Positions 42,066 through 51,810 of a DNA stretch of 64,000 nt are shown in pieces. The notes under the pieces are model-generated. The model did not search any database and had not been told where the DNA came from. It worked only from the letters and a program-made list of their open reading frames with translations. The DNA is taken from assembly GCA_017453125.1 (NCBI GenBank), contig JAFTKS010000004.1:1-64000 (forward strand), written 5' to 3'. This DNA is from Clostridia bacterium (GTDB taxonomy: Bacteria > Bacillota > Clostridia > Christensenellales > UBA1242). Both the position numbers and the translations under genes were made by a program. Each line of letters begins with the position of its first letter. The stretch's first letter is position 1.

Positions 42066-43304
42066 ATGAGAATTTTGCATACAGCCGATTGGCATATTGG
42101 TGCAAAGACCGACGACCTCGATAGGTTTGAAGAGCAAAAGCAAGCACTCAAACAAATTGTCGATTATGCAAACAAATATCAAGTAGATATGGTTCTAATT
42201 GCAGGAGATATTTATAACAATATCGTTCCTAGCGCAGAAGACGAAGAACTTTTCTACAAAACAGTTGTTGACCTATCTAGAAACGGAAATTGTGCAGTTG
42301 TTGCAATTGCTGGAAATCACGACGATCCAAAAAGACTTAGCAACGCTAATATTTTTGCGGACAAATTCGGCATATATCTAGTAGGAAGTATCGACGATAT
42401 TCAAATCGACAAAGGCAGAACGGATACAAATATTTACGCAACCAAATGCGGAAAAGGATACATAGAATTTCACACTCAGCAAGGCGAAGATATTGTACTT
42501 GCTCTTTTACCATACCCTTCGTATTATAGATACAAAGAGATTCGAAAAGAGGGCGAAAACTTCCAAGATAAAGTTAAACAATGGTTAAAGCCAGGTGTTT
42601 CGGCTTTCAGAGACGACACAATCAATATCACAATGGCGCATGTTATGAGTTACGGAAACGACCTTGAACCTGAAGAATTTATGTCTTATACCACTCTTAG
42701 CACAACATTCAACTATGTTGACCAAAAGCTATTCCACAACAAAGCTGTTTACACAGCACTAGGACATATACACCAAGCAGTTGCAGTAAACAAAGACAAA
42801 AACATCTTCTACTCAGGCTCACTCATCAATCAATTCTTCTCAGCGAGAGAATCAGAACCTACAAACATATTGATTGTTGACCTAGACAAAAATGGTGTAA
42901 AGAATATAATCAAACAACCACTTGACGTAAAAACACTCAAGAAATTCACTGTAAACTCGGTAGCACAAGCACATAAGGTTTTATCAAAAAACCCAAATGA
43001 CCTTGTAAAAATCATTATTGAAAACGTAGACAATTTTGATGGCGAGATTGATAATAGCGAATACACACCATACATTACAACAACCGACCTAAAAAACTTG
43101 CGTAAGCAACACCCAAACCTTGTTACTCTATCGGTTATAACAAACCAAGCAAGGTCATCGTGTGAAATCGCAAGCAAGAAAGACCTTACCAACGCCGAGA
43201 TATTCGACCACTTTGTGAAAGCAAGACACGGCGTGGAATCAGACCCAGATGTCAAAGAACTATTCTTAAGCTTAATGTCGGAGGGACTATATGAAGCCGA
43301 TTAA
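42066..43304 (+). CDS. sbcD: SbcCD exonuclease subunit D
   Basis: 412 residues. The calcineurin-like phosphoesterase motifs are in order: LHTADWHIGAK, AGDIYNN, AIAGNHDDP, and later ALGHIHQ. GGAG lies before the ATG. With SbcC it forms the nuclease that cuts DNA hairpins and protein-blocked ends. Its stop overlaps the start of sbcC by 14 bases. Confidence 0.95.
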   Translation: MRILHTADWHIGAKTDDLDRFEEQKQALKQIVDYANKYQVDMVLIAGDIYNNIVPSAEDEELFYKTVVDLSRNGNCAVVAIAGNHDDPKRLSNANIFADKFGIYLVGSIDDIQIDKGRTDTNIYATKCGKGYIEFHTQQGEDIVLALLPYPSYYRYKEIRKEGENFQDKVKQWLKPGVSAFRDDTINITMAHVMSYGNDLEPEEFMSYTTLSTTFNYVDQKLFHNKAVYTALGHIHQAVAVNKDKNIFYSGSLINQFFSARESEPTNILIVDLDKNGVKNIIKQPLDVKTLKKFTVNSVAQAHKVLSKNPNDLVKIIIENVDNFDGEIDNSEYTPYITTTDLKNLRKQHPNLVTLSVITNQARSSCEIASKKDLTNAEIFDHFVKARHGVESDPDVKELFLSLMSEGLYEAD

Positions 43305-45996
43305 TTTGAAAATTAAGGGCATAAATAGTTATGTGTCCGAACAAAATATAAACTTTGAAAGACTTGCCGAAAGCAATATTTTCGGTATTTTTGGTGAGAC
43401 CGGTAGCGGAAAAACAACTATCCTTGATAGTATCATTCTTGCCCTATATGGCGTGAGCGACAGAGATTCTCTACAAAATATAATTAACGTCAATACAAAG
43501 GACGCATATATTGAGTTCACCTTTGAAATGGAAGACTCTTCTTCAAAGAGAAAAAGATACTTTATTAGAAGAGATTTCAAACTTAGACCAAGTGGACTCA
43601 AAACAGAGGCTATCCTTACCGATACAAAATCCAAAACACTTGCCGAAATGCCCGATAATGTAAATAACAAAGTCCTTGAAATTATAGGCATTGGAAAGAA
43701 AGAATTCACAAAATGTATAGCACTTCCTCAAGGAGAATTTGACAGATTTCTTTCAGACACCCCTGCACTTAGAAAAAAGACACTTGCAAAACTCTTTGAC
43801 CTAGAGCAATTCGGAATAATACTAAACGACAAACTCAAGAAAAGAAAAACCACTGTGTCTCTTAACAAAAGCACCCTTGAAGAGAAAATTTCTGTATATC
43901 AAGGAATCAATCAAGAGACCATAGACAAAACCGAGGCGGTATTAAAGTCTAGTGACGAGCAAGTAGCACTTCTTCAAATCCAAATTGGACGAGACAAAAA
44001 ACTTGCCGAAACTATCAAAAATGAACTTAGAACCAAAGACGAATTGCTTGATAACGAAGTCAATCTATCCATAAAACAAAGCGAAGTATCAGAAATTAAC
44101 TTCATCGAAAAACAAATCGAATATACTGAAAAATACGGTGACTTCTCTGTTCTTAATAATAAATACAATAATTGTATGAACGAACTAGACTCCCTTTCGG
44201 AAGTTATAGAAACAAACAAAAACTTGCTTGAAGACTACACTATTCAAAGCGATAGAATCAACATATTACTCGAAGACAACCACACAAAAACAGAAGACGT
44301 GGAATCCCAACTTGCAAGCATTGAAGTAGAAGAAGAAAAACGCCGTCTTCACGAAGAAAAACTAGATTCTCTTCAGGAAGAGAAAGCCAAGACAAACGCA
44401 AAGATATTGGAACTTTCTAGCAAATTAACAGAAACAAATCAAGCACTTAACAATCTAAAATCAAATATTTTAGATATGGAAAATAATCATAAAAAACTTG
44501 AAAACGCAATCTTTGATAATATGGACGTCATTGACAAACTTTCCAATTGCCAAACGTTCAAAACAAAACAGGATTTTGCCCTATTCTTAACAATCACAAA
44601 AAATAAAATCAACCCAGACTCCCTTGCAGAAGTTGAAAATTTCAACATTTATGACGAAGTCACAACTGTAGTTCACGATATCGAAAACTACGAGTTGGGA
44701 GTTAGAAAAGAAGTCGGACAAATTCTAAGAGACCTCAAAGATATAGATGTAGATTACGAAAATATCGACCAAATCAAAGATGAATATTTAAGAAAAAACG
44801 AACTGCTTAATAAAAAATGCGATGAGCTAGAAGACAAAATTGCTAGTTCCAAGGAAATGATTGCAAGCACACGTTCTATTATTGAAGGCCAACAAATTCA
44901 GGCAAACGAATATAACGACGAACTTGAACGTATCAAAAAACAAATTGCCGAATGCCAGAATCACTTAAAAGAAACAAAAACGTCTAACGACAAAGTATTC
45001 TTAACCAAAACCCTTGCTAAATACAAGGACGAGGAAGAGAAACTTTCCGAGGCATTAAACAAAATTTATGCACAAAAGCAAAAAGCAATCATAGACATTG
45101 AAATTTCAACTAATAATATTTCAAATCTAAAAGACAAAATAAATCAATTAGCTACTGCTTTAAAACCTTACAATAAGGCAACTTTCAAAGACTCTGCAGA
45201 CACATCTTTGCTTGTTCCTCAAGAGGAATTACCAGAACTTAGAGAAAGAGTTGCAAACTTCCACAAAGAACTTGCAATCCTTGAAAACAATACCGCTGTT
45301 TTAAGAGAAAAGACAAAAGATTACATATATACCAAAGACGACTTCAATGCTTTGATGGAAGCAATCAATGACAACGAAGAAAAACTAACGGAACTCAAGG
45401 TATTCATTAACGTCAATAAAATCACAATAGATATTCAGAAACAAAATCTTCAAACAGTACTCGCTCTTCAAGAAGACCTAGACAAAGTCAATGCCCAATA
45501 TGAGGCAATACTCAAACTCGAAGGACTGCTTGCAGGTGGTGCACTTATAGACTTTGTATCAGAAGAATATATGGGACTTATTACAGACTTTGCAAATTCG
45601 TATGTTTACAAAATAAGCAAAGGCAAATACCTACTCAACTACGACGGAGACTTTAACGTTATAGACAACTTTAACGGCGGAATCAAAAGATCGGTAAAAA
45701 CACTCAGCGGTGGTGAAAGATTTATTGTATCCCTTAGCCTTGCTCTTGGTATTTCTCAAAGTATTGCGGTCAACAACAACAAGAACTTCAATTTCTTCTT
45801 TATAGACGAAGGCTTTGGAAACTTGAGCGACAACTACATAGAGAAAGTTCTTCAAAGCTTTGACGCCCTTATTAATCTAAACTTTACAGTCGGATTCATT
45901 ACTCACGTGGAGAAAATGCAATATTATCTCAATAGCAAATTGATAGTAACAAAAGGATCTAACGACGAAGGCTCCAAAATTGAAGAAATATTTTAA
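43291..45996 (+). CDS. sbcC: SbcCD exonuclease subunit C (no zinc hook seen)
   Basis: 901 residues. The ATPase halves are at the two ends: Walker A FGETGSGKTTILDS (about 32-45), then at the C-terminus the signature KTLSGGERF and Walker B FFFIDEGFGNL. Between them are about 600 residues of coiled coil rich in Glu and Lys. SbcC and Rad50 normally carry a CxxC zinc hook at the tip of the coil. I find no CxxC anywhere in this protein; the few Cys are single. It tethers DNA and controls the SbcD nuclease. A terminator follows the gene. Confidence 0.95.
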   Translation: MKPINLKIKGINSYVSEQNINFERLAESNIFGIFGETGSGKTTILDSIILALYGVSDRDSLQNIINVNTKDAYIEFTFEMEDSSSKRKRYFIRRDFKLRPSGLKTEAILTDTKSKTLAEMPDNVNNKVLEIIGIGKKEFTKCIALPQGEFDRFLSDTPALRKKTLAKLFDLEQFGIILNDKLKKRKTTVSLNKSTLEEKISVYQGINQETIDKTEAVLKSSDEQVALLQIQIGRDKKLAETIKNELRTKDELLDNEVNLSIKQSEVSEINFIEKQIEYTEKYGDFSVLNNKYNNCMNELDSLSEVIETNKNLLEDYTIQSDRINILLEDNHTKTEDVESQLASIEVEEEKRRLHEEKLDSLQEEKAKTNAKILELSSKLTETNQALNNLKSNILDMENNHKKLENAIFDNMDVIDKLSNCQTFKTKQDFALFLTITKNKINPDSLAEVENFNIYDEVTTVVHDIENYELGVRKEVGQILRDLKDIDVDYENIDQIKDEYLRKNELLNKKCDELEDKIASSKEMIASTRSIIEGQQIQANEYNDELERIKKQIAECQNHLKETKTSNDKVFLTKTLAKYKDEEEKLSEALNKIYAQKQKAIIDIEISTNNISNLKDKINQLATALKPYNKATFKDSADTSLLVPQEELPELRERVANFHKELAILENNTAVLREKTKDYIYTKDDFNALMEAINDNEEKLTELKVFINVNKITIDIQKQNLQTVLALQEDLDKVNAQYEAILKLEGLLAGGALIDFVSEEYMGLITDFANSYVYKISKGKYLLNYDGDFNVIDNFNGGIKRSVKTLSGGERFIVSLSLALGISQSIAVNNNKNFNFFFIDEGFGNLSDNYIEKVLQSFDALINLNFTVGFITHVEKMQYYLNSKLIVTKGSNDEGSKIEEIF

Positions 45997-46079
45997 TTAA
46001 AACAAAATTCAAAATTTTATTTGTTATACGCAAAAAAACGATTGAAATTAGTCACTACATTTTGAAACTAGCGAAATAA

Positions 46080-46116
46080 TAACACTTTAATCTGCAAAAG
46101 GTTAAGGTGTTTTTTA
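46080..46116 (+). terminator. Terminator of sbcDC
   Basis: AACACTTTAA (46081-46090) pairs with TTAAGGTGTT (46102-46111) with one G-T pair, then a T-run. Confidence 0.8.
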
Positions 46117-46153
46117 TTCTCTCTTACCAGCCATAAAAACAAATAGATCTGCA

Positions 46154-46202
46154 GTTGTCAAGGATTGTCGCATCCTGCGACATACACTTTAACCTTGACA
46201 AC
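46154..46202. repeat. Large hairpin A downstream of sbcDC
   Basis: Outer stem GTTGTCAAGG (46154-46163) with CCTTGACAAC (46193-46202). Inner stem TGTCGCA (46166-46172), loop TCC, TGCGACA (46176-46182). A ten-base asymmetrical loop containing ACACTT follows. There is no T-run. Confidence 0.75.
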
Positions 46203-46250
46203 GAAGAATATTTGTTTACCATAATATAAAAAAGAAGAAAAAAGAATAAC

Positions 46251-46293
46251 AAAAAGCGAAAGTGTGTTACGTTCACCAACACTTTCGCTTTTT
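46251..46293. terminator. 15-bp hairpin B, terminator-like in both directions
   Basis: AAAAAGCGAAAGTGT (46251-46265) pairs perfectly with ACACTTTCGCTTTTT (46279-46293). It looks like a bidirectional terminator, although no gene lies between it and the sbcDC terminator. Confidence 0.7.
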
Positions 46294-46316
46294 GCTATTA
46301 TTTATTTAGTTGTAGA

Positions 46317-46369
46317 GTGTGCTTGTCTGTCGGAGCGAAGCGACGACACTTGTATCAAGACAAGCACAC
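46317..46369. repeat. Large hairpin C, same layout as hairpin A
   Basis: Outer stem GTGTGCTTGTCT (46317-46328) with AGACAAGCACAC (46358-46369), 12 perfect pairs. Inner stem GTCG (46329-46332) with CGAC (46341-46344), then an asymmetrical loop containing ACACTT. The order of parts is as in hairpin A. Confidence 0.75.
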
Positions 46370-46394
46370 GTCTCAGTGCCATTAAAATTTAACC

Positions 46395-46422
46395 TTGACA
46401 TTCTATAAATCTATGATATAAT
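46395..46422 (+). promoter_or_regulatory. Promoter of the 46459 gene
   Basis: TTGACA (46395-46400), 16-base spacer, TATAAT (46417-46422). The 13 bases ending in its -35 box, TTTAACCTTGACA, also occur at 46188-46200 in hairpin A. Confidence 0.75.
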
Positions 46423-46458
46423 AAGAATAAAATTCAATACTAAAAAGCGAGGTTTTGT

Positions 46459-46914
46459 ATGGACCAATATTTATTTGATAAAATTGTTGCTTATGAAAAC
46501 TGTGTACAATTCTATACCTGTAGACATTTAACCACAATGGAACGTTTAATATCGAGGAAAAGGTTTGGAAGCCCTAGTGAAGGATTTGAAGAAGAGGCAG
46601 ATCATTTTTTAAAGTCCAATGCAGTAGCTGATATTTATTCTCCTCAAAATTTTAAACAATTTTTAAATTGTTTAAATTTAACAAAAATGCTAGAAGGCTC
46701 AGAAATTTATAATATTGTTTATAAGTGTAGAAATAGTGAACGTGGCATATCTTTGGATGAACTTTTAAAACATTTTTCAAATATTGTTTTTGATGATGCA
46801 ATACTAGTTTCAAAGGCTGAATTGTCTACTTTCTATAAAAAAGCCTATGAAATTTCCAATGAAACAAATAAACGTCAGAAATTAATGTGTCAAGATCCTA
46901 GAGAATTTGATTAA
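46459..46914 (+). CDS. Unknown 151-residue protein
   Basis: Own consensus promoter, GCGAGG before the ATG, and own terminator, so it is a real single gene. It is soluble, helical, mildly charged, with scattered Cys (ENCVQFYTCRHL, FLNCLNL, YKCRNSERG) that do not form a known motif. I do not recognise it. Its codons favour T and A at the third position more than the neighbouring sbcC, which uses many C-ending codons. Together with the hairpins just upstream this may mark an acquired segment. Confidence 0.75.
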   Translation: MDQYLFDKIVAYENCVQFYTCRHLTTMERLISRKRFGSPSEGFEEEADHFLKSNAVADIYSPQNFKQFLNCLNLTKMLEGSEIYNIVYKCRNSERGISLDELLKHFSNIVFDDAILVSKAELSTFYKKAYEISNETNKRQKLMCQDPREFD

Positions 46915-46969
46915 AACATAAACTTAATTGTTCTTTATATAAGCAATATTTAATTATTAATATCACATA

Positions 46970-46998
46970 AAACAGAGCATAAATTATGCTCTGTTTTT
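46970..46998 (+). terminator. Terminator of the 46459 gene
   Basis: AAACAGAGCATAA and TTATGCTCTGTTT, then TT. It is nearly perfect and works in both directions. Confidence 0.85.
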
Positions 46999-47077
46999 GC
47001 TAGTTTCAAAATTCAATATTCTTATTCAATCGTTTTTTTATACAACAAAATTGTCTCGATTCAAACCTCAACAATAA

Positions 47078-48382
47078 TTAATTGTAAGAGCCTCCACCAT
47101 TTGAACCATTATTCGTATTCATTGTTTTGACCATAACATCTTCATCTTCATCTTCATCTAATTCTTTATTTAATTTAACATTTTTTCCCATTAACTCTTG
47201 AAAACGTTCCTTGTATCCACGAATTTCTTGACTTATTCCCTGAAGAGATTTATTTTTCAAAGTTTCCCTAAGAGCAATGGCTTCTTTTGGAGAAATGTCT
47301 AGTTGAATATCAAACATATTAGCAATTCTAGGGTCGGATATAAAATACAATATTACCTCAACCATATTCGAATTTTCAAAATCATAAAGATCAAAAAGCG
47401 CAGTTGTAATAACTCTCAAAGACATTCCTCTCAAAGAACCAACAACACTCATACATGCCCTATATTCCACATCCATATTTGATATAGAACCTTCTACTGC
47501 TTGATCTCCCTTAGCTCCAGTCGCCCTTCCATATGCATCTACCCAAGCGTCAGCAATCTCATATTGAGCAAGTTTATTGGGATCAGTTACTTTATCGCCT
47601 TGAAAGTTTTTATACGAACCATCTTTAGTCGATTCAGAAACCTGTTCTTTTTTATTTTTTGAATACATTTGATAAACAGCTATCAATTCATCTAAGTCAA
47701 CCATAAGTTTTATATGTGAAGAATTTAAAATAACATGTTTCTCTTTATATTCTGGCTTTACATCTTCCCGCTGCGGCGCTTGTTCAATATTAGTTGTTCT
47801 TGACGCCTCGCCACCTGCTTTTATATTACCATAACTTGCATGAGCATTCTCTTCAGATACTTCAAACCTTCTTCCAAGATTATCAACCAATGATCCATTG
47901 TCCATCTTCAATCCCTGTGGCATTGTGATCATTCCAGGACGAACAGCAATAAGTTTCAAACCACCCGTCTGAGGATCAATCTGACAGTTTTCAGTAGATA
48001 TCGCTGGATAGTTTGCAGAAAGAATTGCAGCCCTTACATCATTTATATCTCTATACTCCATAGTCTTAGACTTGTCTTCGATGTGTTTAATAGGAATGAA
48101 TTCTTTCTTTCCATTCACCTCTCTAACCAATCCTTCTTGAGGATAATCACTGTTCAACAACCAATGAGGCTCATATTTCCAACCATCAGGCATTTTCATT
48201 GTCTTAGGATCAAAATCTCCCACAACACCCAACGCAGGACCATTAGGAGTTTCCTTTACACTATACCAATCATCATTTATATTTCTACCATTCTCTTGAG
48301 AAAACTTAATAGAAAGATCTAAGATTTTTTTTCTATCTTCCTCTTGCTGTTTTCTCAATAATTCTTTATCTGATTCAGCCAT
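47078..48382 (-). CDS. Unknown 434-residue protein
   Basis: No signal peptide or membrane helix. The N-terminal 200 residues contain Gly/Pro-rich strands (PNGPALGVVGDFDPKTMKMP, WLLNSDYPQEGL); the middle is helical (MVDLDELIAVYQMYSKNKKE); the tail is acidic (KELDEDEDEDVMV) and then Asn/Gly-rich (NTNNGSNGGGSYN). I recognise no family. It is single, leftward, between the 151-residue unknown and spoIIE. A mosaic of a soluble head and a flexible acidic tail suggests a protein that binds partners rather than an enzyme, but this is a guess. Confidence 0.75.
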   Translation of the reverse strand: MAESDKELLRKQQEEDRKKILDLSIKFSQENGRNINDDWYSVKETPNGPALGVVGDFDPKTMKMPDGWKYEPHWLLNSDYPQEGLVREVNGKKEFIPIKHIEDKSKTMEYRDINDVRAAILSANYPAISTENCQIDPQTGGLKLIAVRPGMITMPQGLKMDNGSLVDNLGRRFEVSEENAHASYGNIKAGGEASRTTNIEQAPQREDVKPEYKEKHVILNSSHIKLMVDLDELIAVYQMYSKNKKEQVSESTKDGSYKNFQGDKVTDPNKLAQYEIADAWVDAYGRATGAKGDQAVEGSISNMDVEYRACMSVVGSLRGMSLRVITTALFDLYDFENSNMVEVILYFISDPRIANMFDIQLDISPKEAIALRETLKNKSLQGISQEIRGYKERFQELMGKNVKLNKELDEDEDEDVMVKTMNTNNGSNGGGSYN

Positions 48383-48527
48383 TTTTTCACCTCTAGTTTT
48401 TTGTTAAGTTTAGCACGGATTAGTACAATTCCCCAAATGATTTCAATAGTTTTTTGATTTTTCTATATTCTTCTCAAAACCACTTAAGTACCCCAGAAGA
48501 CATCTAGATTTTCAAAAAAGAGAAATT

Positions 48528-50840
48528 TTATACACACTCAAAGACTCTAACACACACAACTGTCATATCGTCATTCGCCATATCTCCACCTTTTTCCAAA
48601 GCAAAAGCAAGAATCTCTTCAGACATAGTCTGTGGATTGATAGTATCAGAACAAACCAAATATTTTTCAAGTTCGTCACCCAATACATCTGTTACACCAT
48701 CTGACACTAATACCAATATATCCATAGCAGAAATACACTTCTTTGTAATATGTGGACGTATATTTTCAAGCACTCCAACAGGCAATCCACTACTTTCTAT
48801 TACTTCTACAATCCCGTTTGCACGTCTCAAATACCCATTGGTAGCACCCAGTTTTATAAAGTCATATATATTTCTTTTGCCATCAATAATACACAAATCA
48901 ATAGTGGAAAACCTCTCCACATCAGTCAAGCTCAAAAGTTTATTAACCGAATTTAAAATAATTTCATTATCAAACCCAGCCTTATAAAAATTTTCTATCA
49001 ACCTGATAGTCAGCAAACTTATGTCCCTAGCACTATTTCCACTACCCATTCCATCACAAATAGATACCATATATTTCCCGTGGTCAATTCGCACAACCAT
49101 ATGATTATCCCCAGACGAAATCTGACCAGTTTTACTCACAACCGAAGACCCAAACGATATATCATAATTCGGCTGATTCTGCAAAATAATCACATCAACC
49201 CCACCTACACTATAAGACTTGGTTGAAACAATTTGATATTTTGATTTTGTAGTTTTATTGACAACATTTAATAACTTTTTGTCATTATACATATTGGTAT
49301 TTGCAATTATTGTAATGATAGAGTTTTGAGAATCTTTCTCGTATATAGAGCACTCACAACAAGAAATACCCGAGTTGTTTAAGTTGTCTAGAAGCATTTT
49401 TTCTTTGTTATAATTTTCAGAAACATTCAGATCAACCTCTTTGGCAAGAGATTTTAACAAACCACTAACACCAGACAATTGATCGGCAATTAACATTCTA
49501 CTCGTGTCTATATTTGTAACCGCATTGCTATAATCTTGATACACACTCAACAAATTACTTGTCGTCATCAATAATTGATTAACCCTAGTGCAATTTGTTG
49601 TCATATACTCAGGCACATCTATAAGATAAGCTTTTTTCTTTTCATATGCAATATCCAGAAATTCTTTTAGTGATATTTGCATATACGACGAACTATTTCT
49701 TAGGCACGAATCTTTGTTTGGACAACTAGAACATACAGATAGAACCACCTCTTCCTCAATCAGCTCCTTAGCCTTTTCATCTGACAGATTTCCTCTCACC
49801 ATATCCCTATATACACTATCCATATCTGAGAAAACTTCGCTTAAGTTTTCAATCCTCTGCACGACTTCATTTTTATTGTATTCAAGCACCGCACCAATAG
49901 CACAAGACTTTTCTGAAACTAGACACTTACCCAACAAGTCTAAAATACTATTAGGAATACAAACACTTATAACACAGCCCGACACAACACTTATAATTTC
50001 GCCAATTGCAAAACCCAAATTAAAAACAAAAACAAACAACACATAACTAAGCAAACACGACACAGCACTCAGCCAACTATAATTACACTTGAAAGCAATA
50101 GCCGAAAGCGCTAACACTACAAAGAGAGATATGTAATTAGGATCCAAATAACTTATTGCAAAACCAACGCCAACCACCGATGACACACAAAGAAGTATTC
50201 CATACCTGCACAATCGTGTACACAACAAAATTATTATAACGGAAAGAAAAAGCCCAACGGGAAAAATACCAATTCTTGTGCGACTAATACCAATACTAAA
50301 TACAAGCAATACTATGGCTCCGCAAATTTTCTCGTCTATACTCAGTCTAGAAAAATTTTTCTTCAACATAAACGCATCAACAAAATTTAAGACCGCAAGC
50401 AACAAAAACTCTGCCAAAACAACAGATACAAAAACTGCCAAGTTTTCCTTAATTCCACCAATATTCACAGCAACAAAACCAATGAGCGATAGCAACAATA
50501 ATAATGCAATACTCCATTTTTGGAGCAGGACACGTTTTCTATCACACAAATATTGAGTAATAATCAAGACCAAAACCACACAAGTTGTTATAATAATAGA
50601 ATTAATATCCCAATTCAGAATCAAATACGAACAAGCAAATAAAATAGATATAACATAGCCATTAAACGACATATACACTAAGCAAAACGCAATGCTAATA
50701 CCAAACGGCATAAGTTCCGAATAATACACACTCGCATTATTTGTCCCCAAGAATAAAAAGAAAAGCAAAATAAGAGTAATTGCTTTCAATCGCTTTGTGC
50801 TAATTTTTTCTTTTAAATTTTTGCTTGCAACAAGTTCCAT
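48528..50840 (-). CDS. spoIIE: Stage II sporulation protein E (SpoIIE) type phosphatase
   Basis: 770 residues. About ten membrane helices fill residues 20-300; a central segment follows with a Cys-rich patch (CSSCPNKDSC); the last 200 residues are a PP2C-type phosphatase with VSICDGMGSGNSARD and VLVSDGVTDVLGDE holding the metal-binding Asp residues. In Bacillus SpoIIE removes phosphate from SpoIIAA, switching on sigma-F in the forespore, and also binds FtsZ. Its presence argues that the organism sporulates or descends from spore formers. It stands alone, as spoIIE usually does. Confidence 0.93.
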   Translation of the reverse strand: MELVASKNLKEKISTKRLKAITLILLFFLFLGTNNASVYYSELMPFGISIAFCLVYMSFNGYVISILFACSYLILNWDINSIIITTCVVLVLIITQYLCDRKRVLLQKWSIALLLLLSLIGFVAVNIGGIKENLAVFVSVVLAEFLLLAVLNFVDAFMLKKNFSRLSIDEKICGAIVLLVFSIGISRTRIGIFPVGLFLSVIIILLCTRLCRYGILLCVSSVVGVGFAISYLDPNYISLFVVLALSAIAFKCNYSWLSAVSCLLSYVLFVFVFNLGFAIGEIISVVSGCVISVCIPNSILDLLGKCLVSEKSCAIGAVLEYNKNEVVQRIENLSEVFSDMDSVYRDMVRGNLSDEKAKELIEEEVVLSVCSSCPNKDSCLRNSSSYMQISLKEFLDIAYEKKKAYLIDVPEYMTTNCTRVNQLLMTTSNLLSVYQDYSNAVTNIDTSRMLIADQLSGVSGLLKSLAKEVDLNVSENYNKEKMLLDNLNNSGISCCECSIYEKDSQNSIITIIANTNMYNDKKLLNVVNKTTKSKYQIVSTKSYSVGGVDVIILQNQPNYDISFGSSVVSKTGQISSGDNHMVVRIDHGKYMVSICDGMGSGNSARDISLLTIRLIENFYKAGFDNEIILNSVNKLLSLTDVERFSTIDLCIIDGKRNIYDFIKLGATNGYLRRANGIVEVIESSGLPVGVLENIRPHITKKCISAMDILVLVSDGVTDVLGDELEKYLVCSDTINPQTMSEEILAFALEKGGDMANDDMTVVCVRVFECV

Positions 50841-51024
50841 TATTTCACTACCTAAAATTATTTTCTATAGTTTACAACATAGCAAACATAATAGAACTTT
50901 TTCAAAAGCTAAAATTCATTATTATTTTGTAGAAATGTGATTTAAAATATCGGAAACTTATCAGTATAATTTTTTAAAACCCCTCTTTGTTCTACAATAC
51001 TTATATTGAATATATTATACACAA

Positions 51025-51050
51025 AGAAAAAAGCCGTCTTATGACGGCAC
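51025..51050 (-). terminator. Terminator of greA
   Basis: GCCGTC, loop TTAT, GACGGC, followed leftward by a T-run. Confidence 0.85.
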
Positions 51051-51054
51051 AAAA

Positions 51055-51525
51055 TTAATTATTGATTGAAAGAATTTTATACTTCTGAACACCTGTAGGA
51101 GTTGCAAACTCAACAGTCTCACCTTTCTCTCTACCAATCAAAGCTTTTCCCATTGGACTCTCATTACTAATATGACCAATAGTTGGGTCAGATTCAATAC
51201 TTCCCATAATCTTAATAGTCATCTTCTCGTCCCAAGTCAAATCGTGAACTTCAAGAGTCGAACCAACATTAACTTTATTTGAATCTGATTTTGACTTTGT
51301 AATAAACTTTGCATTACGAAGATTTTCTTCAATTTGAAGAATTTCTTGTTCTAGAAGAGCCTCTTCCTCTCTTGCTGCATCATATTCGCTATTTTCGCTT
51401 ATATCACCAAAAGACCTAGCAATTCTAATCTTCTCGGCAACATTTACTCTGCCATCGCTCTTTAGATAAGCAAGCCTTTCTTCCAACTCTTTGTATGCTT
51501 CTTTTGTTAAAAAAACTTCCGCCAT
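51055..51525 (-). CDS. greA: Transcription elongation factor GreA
   Basis: 156 residues, the standard length. The N-terminal coiled coil carries the acidic tip (RSFGDISENSEYDAAREEE) that enters the RNA polymerase secondary channel. The C-terminal domain has the usual SPMGKALIGREKGETVEF. It promotes cleavage of backtracked RNA. GGGAG stands before the ATG; it is monocistronic. Confidence 0.96.
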   Translation of the reverse strand: MAEVFLTKEAYKELEERLAYLKSDGRVNVAEKIRIARSFGDISENSEYDAAREEEALLEQEILQIEENLRNAKFITKSKSDSNKVNVGSTLEVHDLTWDEKMTIKIMGSIESDPTIGHISNESPMGKALIGREKGETVEFATPTGVQKYKILSINN

Positions 51526-51810
51526 TTCATTCTCTCCCTTTGAAAGTAAAATTAGAACTCGTAGAACAATCTACAAGTTCAACTGAAATTTAACATAATG
51601 TATCTTACAACTATCCAACAAAATTGTCAAGGATTTTTTGCAATTTTTTTTCTTAGCCAGCAAACAACCCACCAAATACACATTAAATTTGGAAATTAAT
51701 CATAGTGCACATTTAATTATATTGAACAAATATGAAAACATTAATTAAATTATATGCATTAAATATAAATTTATGTTAAAATATTTCAGATTAATATAGG
51801 AGACAATATT

